Notes: generated from the sequence alone by a model not told the origin. Positions 1 through 9,320 are shown, counted from the first letter of the stretch. The stretch: DNA of 64,000 nt from Vallitalea maricola (GCF_036985595.1 NZ_BTPU01000050.1:1-64000), one strand, 5' to 3'. Made by a program: numbers and translations.

Positions 1-1077
1 GAAAACAATGATATACTATTTACAGATAAAAATGTAATATGGAAATATGTTGGTGAGGATACATATGAAGCTAGTCGTAATTTAGTACATGCTGGTTATG
101 GTGCTAGAAGTGTAGAGGCAGCAAAAAAATTAAATGAATCCTCAGCAGCTACAGCTCTGGGTCATGCTGTACAAAATAGATCATTGGAATTAACAGTAGA
201 AGAATTACAATTTCTATACAGTATGGACCCCCATGGAGCGAAAGAATATGTAACAGGTATACCAGGTTATACACAAAAAGAGAAGGAACATAAAAAAGAA
301 CTTAGGGAAGAATTATATAAGTTACTTACAGGAGAAGAAATTCAGTATTATAAGCATAAATGGTCTAACTGGGAGAAAACAGATAGCCCTGAAGGTGATA
401 TATGGGGAACTGTAAAAAGTAATGCTGATTTTGCACTGGAAGTTAATGATGGAATACCTGATGATCTACTCAGCGTAGTTAAACCTATTACATATACGGC
501 AGCTGCATTTTATGGTTTAAACACCTTAGGAGTATTTCTAGAAGGAGTATCCATATATGGATTCAGGATGGCATCAGGTTTAGCAGCTAATGGTATGCTA
601 AGAGAAATGATAGCTGATTATAATAGTACTTTAGGTGCTACTGATGCAGATGAACAGTTCATTATTAATGCTTTGAATTCTACGGATAAGGATGAGGAGT
701 TTTTAGGAGAGGCAGCTCAAACTAATGGTAGATTTTCAGGCGAATTAGTTAAAGTTAATAAACCAGATGCAGGAGCTGATGCATTAGCTAAAAGATTAAA
801 TGGACAATCTAGAATGAAATTTAGTAATGACCCCAAAGGCAAAGAATTTGATGCAATTAGTGATATATTCATTGGAGAAACAAAACCAGCATTACAAACA
901 TATAATAAAAGTGTTAGAAACCAAATGAAAGCTGCATTTGAGGCAGCACAACAAACAGATAGAAAGGTTTATTATCATTTTGAAGGACAACCTGCTCAAA
1001 GTGTAATAGACAAATTATATGAGTATAGTAATAGATATAAAATAGAAGTAATTATTGATACCAAACCATTATTTTAG
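1..1077 (+). CDS. C-terminal part of a polymorphic toxin with a nuclease-like end domain
   Basis: The reading frame is open from the first base, so the N-terminus lies before the window; 358 codons are visible. No good ribosome binding site precedes the internal start codons, which also argues that this is the tail of a longer protein. The middle part (about residues 150-200) is hydrophobic and Ala/Gly rich, as in pre-toxin segments. The last 100 residues contain FDAISDIFIGETKPA, an aspartate followed by E-x-K. This matches the catalytic layout of restriction-endonuclease-fold (PD-(D/E)xK) toxins. They are followed by RNQMKAAFEAA and a VYYHFEG strand. The gene directly downstream is an Imm7-like immunity gene, which strongly supports an intercellular or contact-dependent toxin. 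The exact toxin family and the delivery part cannot be read here. Confidence 0.8.
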   Translation, partial: ENNDILFTDKNVIWKYVGEDTYEASRNLVHAGYGARSVEAAKKLNESSAATALGHAVQNRSLELTVEELQFLYSMDPHGAKEYVTGIPGYTQKEKEHKKELREELYKLLTGEEIQYYKHKWSNWEKTDSPEGDIWGTVKSNADFALEVNDGIPDDLLSVVKPITYTAAAFYGLNTLGVFLEGVSIYGFRMASGLAANGMLREMIADYNSTLGATDADEQFIINALNSTDKDEEFLGEAAQTNGRFSGELVKVNKPDAGADALAKRLNGQSRMKFSNDPKGKEFDAISDIFIGETKPALQTYNKSVRNQMKAAFEAAQQTDRKVYYHFEGQPAQSVIDKLYEYSNRYKIEVIIDTKPLF

Positions 1078-1092
1078 TAGGAGGTGATACTT

Positions 1093-1497
1093 ATGTATGA
1101 ATTTCACGGTTGGGCTGTAATACAAGAAACTCCACAAGTTATAGACGAAGAAAATATCGATGATATAGCTAAGATGATTGAAGATTATATAGATAATCTT
1201 AACTGGGAAAGTGGGATTTTAAAAATATTTGCAGTAAATGGTGAATATCAAATTATTGTATCGGGTCTAAGTAATCATAAAACCCAAGAATCAGAAGAAT
1301 TATTAGGAGTGTATAAATATATTGCCAAAATAGCCCCAGGTTCATATGGTCTATTGTACGTTAAAGATGATGAAGACACAAAGGGGTTAGATAATGAATT
1401 TATTGTATATACTTTAGTTCGAGGTAATCTATCTATACAAAAGGATACGTTTTTATCTCCATTTATTCCTATAGTAGAAGATGAATGTACTGATTAA
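1093..1497 (+). CDS. Immunity protein, Imm7 family
   Basis: This small acidic protein of 134 residues begins 15 bases after the toxin stop codon behind an AGGAGGTGAT ribosome binding site. I chose the ATG at 1093 over an upstream GTG at 1084 because the GTG lies inside that site. It starts with the pattern YEFHGWAVIQET and ends with YGLLYVKDDED, a leucine/arginine strand and SPFIPIVEDE. These features are typical of the Imm7 family of polymorphic-toxin immunity proteins. By position it should bind and neutralise the nuclease encoded just upstream and act in the cytoplasm. The family call rests on memory of motif shape and was not checked by search. Confidence 0.8.
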   Translation: MYEFHGWAVIQETPQVIDEENIDDIAKMIEDYIDNLNWESGILKIFAVNGEYQIIVSGLSNHKTQESEELLGVYKYIAKIAPGSYGLLYVKDDEDTKGLDNEFIVYTLVRGNLSIQKDTFLSPFIPIVEDECTD

Positions 1498-1645
1498 AAC
1501 CTGTTGGAATTTTAGATGAACTCCATATATGATAACCGATTATTATTAGTTTGATTATGATTAGGATAATGTTTTATGTAGGAGTATCAACACCTTTTTG
1601 GAAATGTAGTAATGGGATTATAAGGAAATAAAACGAGGTGCTATC

Positions 1646-1885
1646 ATGGCTAAATTGATATGTAAATGTGGTGAGAAATTATGGAATGGTGAAACACCTA
1701 ATGATATTGAGTTAGTTGTTTATACTGATAAAGAATGGAGTAATATAATTAAGGATGACATACTTAAATCTTGGGAAATTCCTAATCCACAATATGATGT
1801 ATGGCGTTGCCCTAAATGTGAGAGAATCTATATTTTTAAAGATGGAATGGACAAGGCTTATAAGATATATAAGTTAGAAGAATAA
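1646..1885 (+). CDS. Small zinc-ribbon-like protein of unknown function
   Basis: The 79-residue protein starts at an ATG preceded by GAGGTG. It has two cysteine knuckles, CKCGE near the N-terminus and CPKC near residue 56. The spacing fits a four-cysteine zinc ribbon around an acidic helix. It sits at the end of the toxin-immunity cluster, 148 bases after the immunity gene, and its A+T content matches its neighbours. Small proteins of this kind are often found as extra genes in polymorphic-toxin islands, where they may be orphan immunity proteins. No function can be assigned from sequence alone. Confidence 0.6.
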   Translation: MAKLICKCGEKLWNGETPNDIELVVYTDKEWSNIIKDDILKSWEIPNPQYDVWRCPKCERIYIFKDGMDKAYKIYKLEE

Positions 1886-1910
1886 ACAAACTAACCAATA
1901 GATATACAAT

Positions 1911-1944
1911 AGAGACTTAGAATTAAATTCTAGGTCTCTTATAA
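1911..1944 (+). terminator. Hairpin closing the toxin-immunity cluster
   Basis: AGAGACTTAGAAT pairs with ATTCTAGGTCTCT across a two-base loop, with one G-U pair. The following run is TATAAATA rather than pure T, so termination efficiency is uncertain. Confidence 0.5.
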
Positions 1945-1993
1945 ATAATGTAACACGGGGAACGATTATATATAAACTAATGCCAATGGGCAC

Positions 1994-2022
1994 TTCAAAA
2001 TGACTTATGGCTAGTGTATAAT
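1994..2022 (+). promoter_or_regulatory. Putative sigma-A promoter of the sensor operon
   Basis: A TTCAAA -35 box (1994-1999) and a perfect TATAAT -10 box (2017-2022) are separated by 17 bases. They lie 28 bases upstream of the first signalling gene. Confidence 0.5.
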
Positions 2023-2050
2023 AAAAGTAATCAGATAAAAGGAGAATGCT

Positions 2051-3343
2051 ATGGGTGATGGTAGATATTATACATATTATCAATTTTTTGATGTTATACT
2101 AACAACTTTTCTAGCAATGTTTGCCATAGGCAGCGCATTGTATTGTCATTACAGAAAAAACACAGATACTGATATATTTCATATTTACTTATCTTTCTCA
2201 CTTATAATCCTTTTTAGTATTTTAAAAATAGTAGAAACTATCATTCCTAATCTGGTATATGCAAGTATACTTATGAATTTAGAACTAGTTGTATTATTGT
2301 TATTGCTGAATCTAGTCTTAGTAAATAATAGTATTATTAAACATAATAAGAGGAAAATAATACCCATACTAATAATTTTATTAATGCTTACATCTTTTAC
2401 TGAAATGTTTATTATAAGTTATAAATTTCATGATATAAGCTATAGTTCTTTTTACAAAGTTTTGGTAGGAATAAGTCTTATTATGATCTCTATCTACAGT
2501 ATTAGAGACTTATTTATAACCACCAAAAAAGAAGAATTTTTAAGTAACAAAGTAATTAGTGTATTTAGGTTTTTGCTCTTAGTAATTCCAATTTTTGCAT
2601 ATCTAATAATTGTAATTAACAATAGGTCCTATACCTGTTACTTTGAAATATTACTTGCAATATCTTATACAATATATCTTGATTTCATGTTTAATATGGG
2701 TAGCGAATCATCCCTTTCTATATTAGCTTTTGATAAAATAGGTGACATGAGTACCAACTATATCTTTGTAATTGATACATCATACAAATTAATATATAAA
2801 AACGAAGCTGCCCAGAAATCAGGCTTTTTTGCTGGTGTTGAGAACATAGACATTTCAAACATTACTGCTATATTTATAGGTGATAGTATAAAAAACTCAA
2901 CTCATTTTGGGAAGGAGTATATTAGGCTTAAAATAAATTCTGAAAAAAATTACTTCACATATAAAATAGTTCCATTAAACCATAATGAAGAAGATATAGC
3001 ATATATAATAACTATCACTAATTTAACTGAGTTGATAAAGTTACTTATTGATCTTGAAAATAAAAAAGAACAGTCAAAGTCAGCAAATGAAAGGCTGAAA
3101 AATTACTCAAAAGTAGTATATCATCTTGAAAAGGAGAAAGAAATCAACAATCTCCTTGAAGAAATAGTTTCTTCAAGAGATGAACAAATGAAATATCTTT
3201 CTAAACTTATATCTGATACAAAAGATAAAATTGATAATGAACTTTTTGAAAAATATATTGATGTTTCCATAAAGAAAAGCAATGAAATTTTAGAGGAAGT
3301 TAGGCTCACTGTTTCTAAGTACAGAGAATACTATGGAGGTTGA
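2051..3343 (+). CDS. Membrane sensor protein related to 7TM histidine kinases, without a kinase domain
   Basis: The N-terminal half (about residues 8-215) contains seven or so hydrophobic segments, as in the 7TM region of histidine kinases. A PAS-like stretch follows (about residues 235-330, beginning NYIFVIDTSYKLIYKNEAA), then a charged coiled coil to the end. The same order (7TM, PAS-like) occurs in the complete kinase two genes downstream. Here, however, the chain stops at residue 430 with no ELHD phospho-acceptor motif and no HATPase N, G1 or G2 boxes. The start has an AAGGAGA site six bases upstream. The stop is next to the start of the response-regulator gene, so the three genes are co-transcribed. 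It may be a sensory partner or decoy that heterodimerises with the downstream kinase; this is inference. Confidence 0.65.
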   Translation: MGDGRYYTYYQFFDVILTTFLAMFAIGSALYCHYRKNTDTDIFHIYLSFSLIILFSILKIVETIIPNLVYASILMNLELVVLLLLLNLVLVNNSIIKHNKRKIIPILIILLMLTSFTEMFIISYKFHDISYSSFYKVLVGISLIMISIYSIRDLFITTKKEEFLSNKVISVFRFLLLVIPIFAYLIIVINNRSYTCYFEILLAISYTIYLDFMFNMGSESSLSILAFDKIGDMSTNYIFVIDTSYKLIYKNEAAQKSGFFAGVENIDISNITAIFIGDSIKNSTHFGKEYIRLKINSEKNYFTYKIVPLNHNEEDIAYIITITNLTELIKLLIDLENKKEQSKSANERLKNYSKVVYHLEKEKEINNLLEEIVSSRDEQMKYLSKLISDTKDKIDNELFEKYIDVSIKKSNEILEEVRLTVSKYREYYGG

Positions 3344-3344
3344 A

Positions 3345-3980
3345 ATGATAAAAGTTATATTAGTAGATGATCAGCAACTACTTCGTGAATCAATAGCATA
3401 TTTACTAGAAAATGATAAAGAAATAAGAGTAGTAGGCATGGGCGAAAATGGAAATGACGCTATTAAGCTTTGTGAAATACATAGCCCTAATGTAGTATTG
3501 ATGGATATAGAAATGCCAGGGCTTGACGGTGTAAGTGCTACAAAAATAATAAAAGACAAATTTCCTGATATTAAAATAATAATACTAACAACCTTTGAAA
3601 ATCCAGATAATATTATGGAATCATTTATAAATGATGCTGATGGGTACATTGTAAAAAACATATCCCATAAAGATTTGACTCGTAGTATTAAGTGTGTGAA
3701 TAACGGACTTACTGTTATACATAAAAGTGTCAAAAAAATTATGATGGATAGATTTAAGGGATTGAATGAATATAAATCTAGATATAAAGATTTATTAACA
3801 GATAGAGAAGTAGAAATAGTAAAACTCATAGCAGCAGGTCTTAGTAATAAAGAAATTGCAGCAGAATTATCTTTTTCCCAAGGTACGATAAAGAATAATA
3901 TTAGTAGAATACTTGAAAAATTAGATATGTCAGATAGAATTCAAATTGCTATTTTTGCAATAGAAAATGGTATAGTTTAG
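3345..3980 (+). CDS. NarL/LuxR-type response regulator
   Basis: The receiver domain covers residues 1-120, with the acidic pair at VDDQ and the phospho-acceptor aspartate at about residue 54 in LMDIEMPG. A C-terminal LuxR-type helix-turn-helix is seen from about residue 145 (LTDREVEIVKLIAAGLSNKEIA). I chose the ATG at 3345, not the one at 3333, because a GGAGG site (3335-3339) lies between them. Length (211 residues) is normal for the family. It is encoded between a kinase-like sensor and a complete DesK/LiaS-type kinase and should be the transcriptional output of that system. Targets are unknown; autoregulation of the operon is the default expectation. Confidence 0.9.
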   Translation: MIKVILVDDQQLLRESIAYLLENDKEIRVVGMGENGNDAIKLCEIHSPNVVLMDIEMPGLDGVSATKIIKDKFPDIKIIILTTFENPDNIMESFINDADGYIVKNISHKDLTRSIKCVNNGLTVIHKSVKKIMMDRFKGLNEYKSRYKDLLTDREVEIVKLIAAGLSNKEIAAELSFSQGTIKNNISRILEKLDMSDRIQIAIFAIENGIV

Positions 3981-3989
3981 GAGACTAAT

Positions 3990-5657
3990 ATGGAATATGG
4001 AACTATGGTGAAAGTAGCTACTATCACACTATGGAACTTTTTTGCTTTAATTGTTAATGTTGCAGCCTTTGTTATAATCTATATGAAAGCTAATAAAAAC
4101 ACATCACTTAAAGCATTTTTTGTAGTTCAGTCATCTATGATGATATGGCTGATAGGAAAGATATTTAAGACAGTTTCTCCAAATGCAGAGTTAAGATGGT
4201 TTTTTATTGTGTTTTATTATTTTGGTATCTGTTTATTGGAAGTTAGCTTTTTAGACTTTTCTTATATCTATTATAAAGGTAAAGCAATGAATAGATATCC
4301 TAGGATTGCGCTATATAGTATAGGTTTGTTTGGCTTTTTAATTGTTGTAACTAATCCTCATCATTATTTATTTTATAGCAGGTACAGTTTTTGGGGTGAT
4401 GATTTTGGCAAACTCTTTTATGTTCACGTAGTTATTAACTATCTTCTTATACTTATAGGAATGGTATTTTGTAGCATAAAATTTAAAAAGCAGCTTAGTG
4501 ATAAAACAAGATTAGAAAGAAACCTTATTGCCATAGCTATAATTGTTCCCCTTGTCCTTAATTTTATCTACATCACAAGAACACTAGAAGCGCTTTTTGA
4601 CTATTTACATATACAAGTATTTGATATTACACCTATAGTATATACATGGTCAATCCTAGTATTTGTTTACGCTACTTTCAAATATGAATTTTTTGATTTA
4701 ACACCTATAATGAAGCATGAAGTTGCAAAGAAACTTGATAATCCCATATTGATAGTTGATAGTGATTTCAATGTTTTGTATACTAATACAGAGTTTGAGC
4801 ATTTGTTTGAAGATGCTGAAGGTCTTGTAAATAAACTCTACATAAAAACAGATACTATCCATGAAAAGATCTTGAAACATAATAATATGTATTATACATA
4901 TTTTGTGAATAACCAAAAAAGTATGGATGGAGAAAAATACATTATTTGTTTTACTGATGTTACAGCTTATCATATAGCTAATTGTGCACTTGATAAAGAA
5001 AATAGAGAACTTGCTGTCTCTAATCAAAAACTTGAAAATCAAATAGAAATGTTAAAACAAACTTCTCATGTAGGTGCAAGAAACTATATTGCTCGTGAAT
5101 TACATGATATATTAGGGCATTCACTGGTAGTAACTATCAAACTTCTTGAGGTTAGTAAAATGTTCTATCTCACAAAAAAAGATAGGGCTTATGAAAGTCT
5201 TGAAAAAGCAGCCTTGTCAATTAAAAATGGTTTTAACGAAATGAAAAATATCACAAGTAAAGATAATACTATGATATATAATACTGTGGCACTTGAAAAA
5301 GAGATAAGGAGTATGCTGAAAGTGGTTGATGTCAGTGGTGTAAAAGTTAATTTCTTCATGAGGGGTAAAAGCAAAGTCATTGATGAAAAAATATATGACA
5401 CATTAAAAAAGATAATAACAGAGCTTGTAACCAATACACTAAAACATTCAAAGGCTACAAATTTATTACTCATGGTAACTGCATATGATGAACAAATCGC
5501 TGTTCAAACTATGGACAATGGTGTAGGAGCAGAAAATCTAGTAAAAGGAAATGGACTTAATGGTATTGATGGAAGGCTAGCTTTAGTTAGTGGAAAAGCA
5601 AGATACACAAGTGAGGGTAATGAGGGTTTTGCAGCTAACATAGTAGTTCCATTATAA
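3990..5657 (+). CDS. Sensor histidine kinase, 7TM N-terminus with HisKA_3/HATPase
   Basis: Seven hydrophobic segments occupy about residues 10-235, followed by a PAS-like region (about 250-325) and a short coiled coil. The dimerisation segment carries ARELHDILGHS with the phospho-acceptor histidine at about residue 372, typical of the HisKA_3 (DesK/LiaS/NarX) class. The ATPase domain shows ELVTNTLKHSKA (N box), DNGVG (G1) and GNGLNGIDGRL (G2). The gene starts nine bases after the response-regulator stop, behind AGGAGA, and is followed by a terminator, so it ends the operon. Its pairing with a NarL-type regulator fits the class. The signal sensed is not evident. Confidence 0.9.
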   Translation: MEYGTMVKVATITLWNFFALIVNVAAFVIIYMKANKNTSLKAFFVVQSSMMIWLIGKIFKTVSPNAELRWFFIVFYYFGICLLEVSFLDFSYIYYKGKAMNRYPRIALYSIGLFGFLIVVTNPHHYLFYSRYSFWGDDFGKLFYVHVVINYLLILIGMVFCSIKFKKQLSDKTRLERNLIAIAIIVPLVLNFIYITRTLEALFDYLHIQVFDITPIVYTWSILVFVYATFKYEFFDLTPIMKHEVAKKLDNPILIVDSDFNVLYTNTEFEHLFEDAEGLVNKLYIKTDTIHEKILKHNNMYYTYFVNNQKSMDGEKYIICFTDVTAYHIANCALDKENRELAVSNQKLENQIEMLKQTSHVGARNYIARELHDILGHSLVVTIKLLEVSKMFYLTKKDRAYESLEKAALSIKNGFNEMKNITSKDNTMIYNTVALEKEIRSMLKVVDVSGVKVNFFMRGKSKVIDEKIYDTLKKIITELVTNTLKHSKATNLLLMVTAYDEQIAVQTMDNGVGAENLVKGNGLNGIDGRLALVSGKARYTSEGNEGFAANIVVPL

Positions 5658-5678
5658 AACAAATAGAAGAACGTTTTT

Positions 5679-5711
5679 AAGACTTAGATTATTCTAGGTC
5701 TTTTTTTTATT
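5679..5711 (+). terminator. Rho-independent terminator of the sensor operon
   Basis: AAGACTTAGA pairs with TCTAGGTCTT (one G-U pair) across a short loop and is followed by eight T residues. Confidence 0.85.
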
Positions 5712-5834
5712 GTCCTAATGGCTAAAAAATATGGATAAGTGGCTAATCATAAGTGACTACTAGTATATACCAATTGACATAGTAAAAAAGTAAACTAAAT
5801 ATATGAAATAAAAATATTATAAAGGAGGATTTTT

Positions 5835-6647
5835 ATGATTAAGTCACATGAGATTGACTTTAAACTTTATGGAGATGATATGCAGTTCGTACAAATTGAG
5901 CTTGATTGTGGTGAAAGTGTACTTGCTGAAGCTGGAGCAATGATGTACATGGACCAAAAGATAGGTATGGAAACTATCTTTGGTGATGGATCAGGAAAAA
6001 AGCATGGGAAAGGTCTTATGGGCAAATTAATAGGAGCTGGTAAAAGAGTGATAACTGGCGAAGGTCTATTTATGACTGTATTTACAAATAATCATGATGG
6101 TAAAGCACATATTGCCTTTGCGGCACCTTATCCTGGTAAAATTGTTCCTTTTGATTTAACTCAGTTTGGTGGTACTATCATTTGTCAAAAAGATGCTTTT
6201 TTATGTGCAGCTAAAGGCGTATCAATTGATATTCATCTTCAAAAGAAAATTGGGGCAGGATTTTTTGGTGGTGAAGGCTTTATCATGCAAAAACTTGAAG
6301 GTGATGGATTAGCGTTCTTACATGCTGGGGGAACAATTATTAGAAAAGATCTATCACATGGAGAAATGCTAAAGATTGATACTGGCTGTCTAGTTGCTAT
6401 GACTAACAGTGTTGACTATGATGTACAGTTTGCTGGCGACATTAAATCTGGACTGTTTGGTGGAGAAGGATTGTTCTTAGCAACACTTAAAGGACCTGGT
6501 TCAGTTTGGCTTCAATCACTACCTTTTAGTAGAATGGCTGATAAGATATACTCAGCTGCTGGCAGCAGTAAAAAAGGAGAATCCAAAGGGTTTAATAATC
6601 CACTAGAAGAACTTTCAGGGCTTACTAACTTATTTGGCAGGGATTAA
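5835..6647 (+). CDS. AIM24/TIGR00266-family protein
   Basis: The 270-residue protein is rich in glycine and short beta strands and contains AEAGAMMYMD near the start, GEGLF, FFGGEGFIMQKLEGDG, and a closing GLFGGEGLFLATLKGPG segment. These repeated strand-turn elements are the hallmark of the AIM24 family (TIGR00266), a double-stranded beta-helix protein of unknown biochemical role in bacteria. No signal peptide or membrane segment is present, so it is probably cytoplasmic. An AAAGGAGGA site lies just upstream, and a possible promoter (TTGACA at 5774-5779, TAAATA at 5796-5801) precedes it. It leads a small cluster with a lipoprotein and an SLH surface protein. Confidence 0.85.
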   Translation: MIKSHEIDFKLYGDDMQFVQIELDCGESVLAEAGAMMYMDQKIGMETIFGDGSGKKHGKGLMGKLIGAGKRVITGEGLFMTVFTNNHDGKAHIAFAAPYPGKIVPFDLTQFGGTIICQKDAFLCAAKGVSIDIHLQKKIGAGFFGGEGFIMQKLEGDGLAFLHAGGTIIRKDLSHGEMLKIDTGCLVAMTNSVDYDVQFAGDIKSGLFGGEGLFLATLKGPGSVWLQSLPFSRMADKIYSAAGSSKKGESKGFNNPLEELSGLTNLFGRD

Positions 6648-6699
6648 GTATGATTCCTTTTGATATCGTATTTATAGTAGAGTAAGGAGAGAAATCGTA

Positions 6700-7514
6700 A
6701 TGAAAAACAAATTGCTGGTACTTATATTAATTCTAATTTTATCTATTCCTCTTGTAGCATGTGGAAGTGATAAAAAGGCAGAAAAATCAGTAAAAGAGAG
6801 ACTAAAACAGTACAACCGGTTAAAGAAAAACCTCAAGTAGAAGTTCAGAATGAACAATCTAAACAAGAGGAAACTAAAGAGGAGGTTAATAAAGAGCCTC
6901 AAACAAGTAATCTAGAAGGTTCTGATTTAGTAAAATCAATTTCTAATGAAAGACCTGAAAAAATGCTTATAAAATCAGAAATGACTGCTTTTGGAACAAC
7001 TACATCCATGAATACATACTATGATGGCAATAAATCAAGAACAGAGATTGATGTGCCGGGTATGGCGAAGAGCATTTTAATACATCTACCTAATGAAGAA
7101 GTTATGTATCAGTATGTTTATGGTGAAGAAACTGGTGTTAAGATGACTGGTGCTAACGCTTCATATGCTGAGGAAATGGGGCTTATGATGGATACTTCAA
7201 TGCTTGCTGAGATAACAGATGCTTCGTCAGAAGATATGATAGCTAGAGTAGAAACACTAGATGGTGAAGAAGTTATCTATATAGAAGCAACACAGTCCGA
7301 TGAAGATATGGGAGATGTTTTAGTTAAAATGTGGTATTCAAAAAAATATGCCACTCCTCTAAAATATGAGGTTTACATGGGAGAAACACTTATGACAAAC
7401 CTGAAAGTTATAAAAATAACAGATAGTATTAGATTTTCTGGTGATGAATTTGTTCCACCTAAGGATGTGACATTTCAAGAAATGGATATGCAGTCTATGA
7501 TGGCAGAATGGTAA
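6700..7514 (+). pseudogene. Lipoprotein gene interrupted by a single-base frameshift
   Basis: An ATG at 6700, preceded by AAGGAGA, opens a lipoprotein signal peptide (hydrophobic run, lipobox LVAC at about residue 21). This frame hits a stop at 6838-6840. A different frame, open from before that point, continues through a lysine/glutamate-rich linker (QPVKEKPQVEVQNEQ) and the folded domain to 7514. The two frames join cleanly if one base is restored within the GAGAGAG run near 6805-6812. The downstream part (YDGNKSRTEID..., MLAEITDASSED) looks like an extracytoplasmic LolA/DUF4412-like lipoprotein domain, but this is tentative. Without the shift the product would be about 272 residues. It may be a true disruption, a sequencing error or a strain variant. 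Only the 6963-7514 part has an intact start, and that start lacks a good binding site. Confidence 0.7.
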
Positions 7515-7537
7515 TTATGTATGGAAAGGAGAAAATT

Positions 7538-9208
7538 ATGAAAAAAATAATGAGTTTTAGTATATGTTTAATGTTATTTTTATGTGTAAGTAATTCTATT
7601 TATGCTGGAGGTGATAGTGACAGTATTGTATCAGCAGCTAAAAGTGCAAATTTTGTCATAAAGAATGATGGTTCACTTTGGGGCTGGGGTTCAGATTATG
7701 TTGGTAATGGTGGAACAGAATATGGTGAGGATATTAATGTTGTAGTATGGACTCCAGTTAAAATCCTGGATAATGTAAGAAGTGTTTCTGCTTCAAGTCT
7801 TCAAAGAGCAGCTGTTAAAAAAGATAATACCCTTTGGGTTTGGGGACCTATGGAAGGTGAGTATAACAAAGAATTATCCCCTACATATACTTATCCAACA
7901 AAAGTTCTTGAAGATGTAGATATGGTATCAGTGGCAAGAGACTGGATACTAGTCTTAAAGACTGACGGTTCCGTATGGATAAATAATTTTATGACTGGGA
8001 ATGGAACTTTAGATTATTGTGAAAGATTTACTAAAATAGCTGATGACTGTAAGTACGTAGCAGCTTCTACATTTAATGTTTATTATATCAAAGCTGACGA
8101 TACATTATGGGGATATGGCTATAATGACGGAGCAACTCTTGGAAATAGAAGTGATGAAGAAGTAGTGACACCAATAAAAATACTAGATGATGTTAGAGAG
8201 ATAAATGCAGATTCTGAAACTATAATGGCTGTAAGACTTGATAACAGTTTATATTCTTGGGGGTCAGCTAATAATTCAGGTATTTATACTGAAAGTGGAT
8301 GGGTAGAGAATGCTGGTATTCCATATAAAGTTATGGATAACGTTTTAAGTGCGAAAGCAGATAGTAATGGTTATCAGATGGCAGTAATAAAAACTGATAA
8401 TACGCTCTGGGCATGGGGTGATGACGGAGAATTTGTTGAGTCCTATGAACCTGTTAAGCTATATGACAATGTAAGGGATATGGCAATTGGAAGTAGACAT
8501 ATTGTAGTAGTTTTTAGAGATAATACATTAGGTACTGCTGGAGAAAATTATTATAAAGTATTAGGTCATGGTGATATTAATAGCTGGGGAGAGATGATCC
8601 CACTTAAGATTATGCTTAGTGATATTCAGGATTCACCTAATAGTTGGGCATCTGAAGAAGTAGAAAAAGCTATAGGACTACAGCTGATACCAAATGAAAT
8701 GCAAGGTGATTATATAAAGTCTATTAATCGTGAAGAATTTTGTATACTTGCTATTCGTATGATTGAAGTAAAATCTGGTATGGAAATAGATGAATACCTT
8801 GATGAAGTAGGTGTTGATATAGCACCAAGTAATACTTTTGATGATTGTGATACTAAGGAAGTTCTAGCAGCAAAAGCGCTAGGTATAGTAAAAGGCATAT
8901 CAGAAACTACTTTTGCCCCAGATATGCTTTTAAATAGAGAAATGGCAGCAGTATTTTTGACACGTACAGCTCAGGCTTGTGGTAAAGATGTTTCATTAAG
9001 CACTCCAAACTATGCAGATGCACACGAAATATCTAACTGGGCAAAAGAATATACAGGGTATGTTTATGATATTGGTGTAATCAAAGGAACAACTGGTAAT
9101 AGATTTGATCCTAAAGGAAATTATCAACGTCAGCAAGCATTCATGACAATGTATAGGATATGGAAGGCTATTGATAGTGTAAATACTGATAATGTGATAC
9201 TGCCTTAG
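7538..9208 (+). CDS. Secreted RCC1-repeat protein with C-terminal SLH domains
   Basis: A signal peptide (MKKIMSFSICLMLFLCVSNSIYA) precedes about six RCC1-like repeats spread over residues 30-360. Each is marked by a K-N/D-DGSLWGWG or D-N-TLWAWG core, which predicts a beta-propeller. The C-terminal 180 residues contain S-layer-homology elements (SWASEEVEKAIGLQLIP, NREEFCILAIRMIE, LNREMAAVFLTRTAQA, YAGYVYDIGVIKGT-like motifs) that bind pyruvylated wall polymers. I chose the ATG at 7538 because AAAGGAGA lies just before it. The gene follows the broken lipoprotein by 23 bases and ends at a terminator. RCC1-SLH proteins are surface proteins of clostridia; the ligand of the propeller is unknown. 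Confidence 0.85.
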   Translation: MKKIMSFSICLMLFLCVSNSIYAGGDSDSIVSAAKSANFVIKNDGSLWGWGSDYVGNGGTEYGEDINVVVWTPVKILDNVRSVSASSLQRAAVKKDNTLWVWGPMEGEYNKELSPTYTYPTKVLEDVDMVSVARDWILVLKTDGSVWINNFMTGNGTLDYCERFTKIADDCKYVAASTFNVYYIKADDTLWGYGYNDGATLGNRSDEEVVTPIKILDDVREINADSETIMAVRLDNSLYSWGSANNSGIYTESGWVENAGIPYKVMDNVLSAKADSNGYQMAVIKTDNTLWAWGDDGEFVESYEPVKLYDNVRDMAIGSRHIVVVFRDNTLGTAGENYYKVLGHGDINSWGEMIPLKIMLSDIQDSPNSWASEEVEKAIGLQLIPNEMQGDYIKSINREEFCILAIRMIEVKSGMEIDEYLDEVGVDIAPSNTFDDCDTKEVLAAKALGIVKGISETTFAPDMLLNREMAAVFLTRTAQACGKDVSLSTPNYADAHEISNWAKEYTGYVYDIGVIKGTTGNRFDPKGNYQRQQAFMTMYRIWKAIDSVNTDNVILP

Positions 9209-9280
9209 AACAATAAATTTAATTATTACAAAACTGCCGATATATAGAGGAAACTTTGATAATAAAATACTCCCATAAAC

Positions 9281-9320
9281 AAAAAAGAGAGCTGAAATAA
9301 TTAAGTTCACTCTCTTTTTT
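9281..9320 (+). terminator. Terminator in the gap before the permease pair
   Basis: AAAAAAGAGAG (9281-9291) pairs perfectly with CTCTCTTTTTT (9310-9320), giving a stem that could work in both directions. The rest of the gap from 9209 to 9556 holds no gene. A TATACT/TATAAG stretch near 9433-9442 might be a -10 element for the permeases. Confidence 0.75.

Noticed and set aside
3371..3829. Long minus-strand frame opposite the response regulator
   Set aside because: It is the shadow of a well-supported gene and has no ribosome site or recognisable motif.
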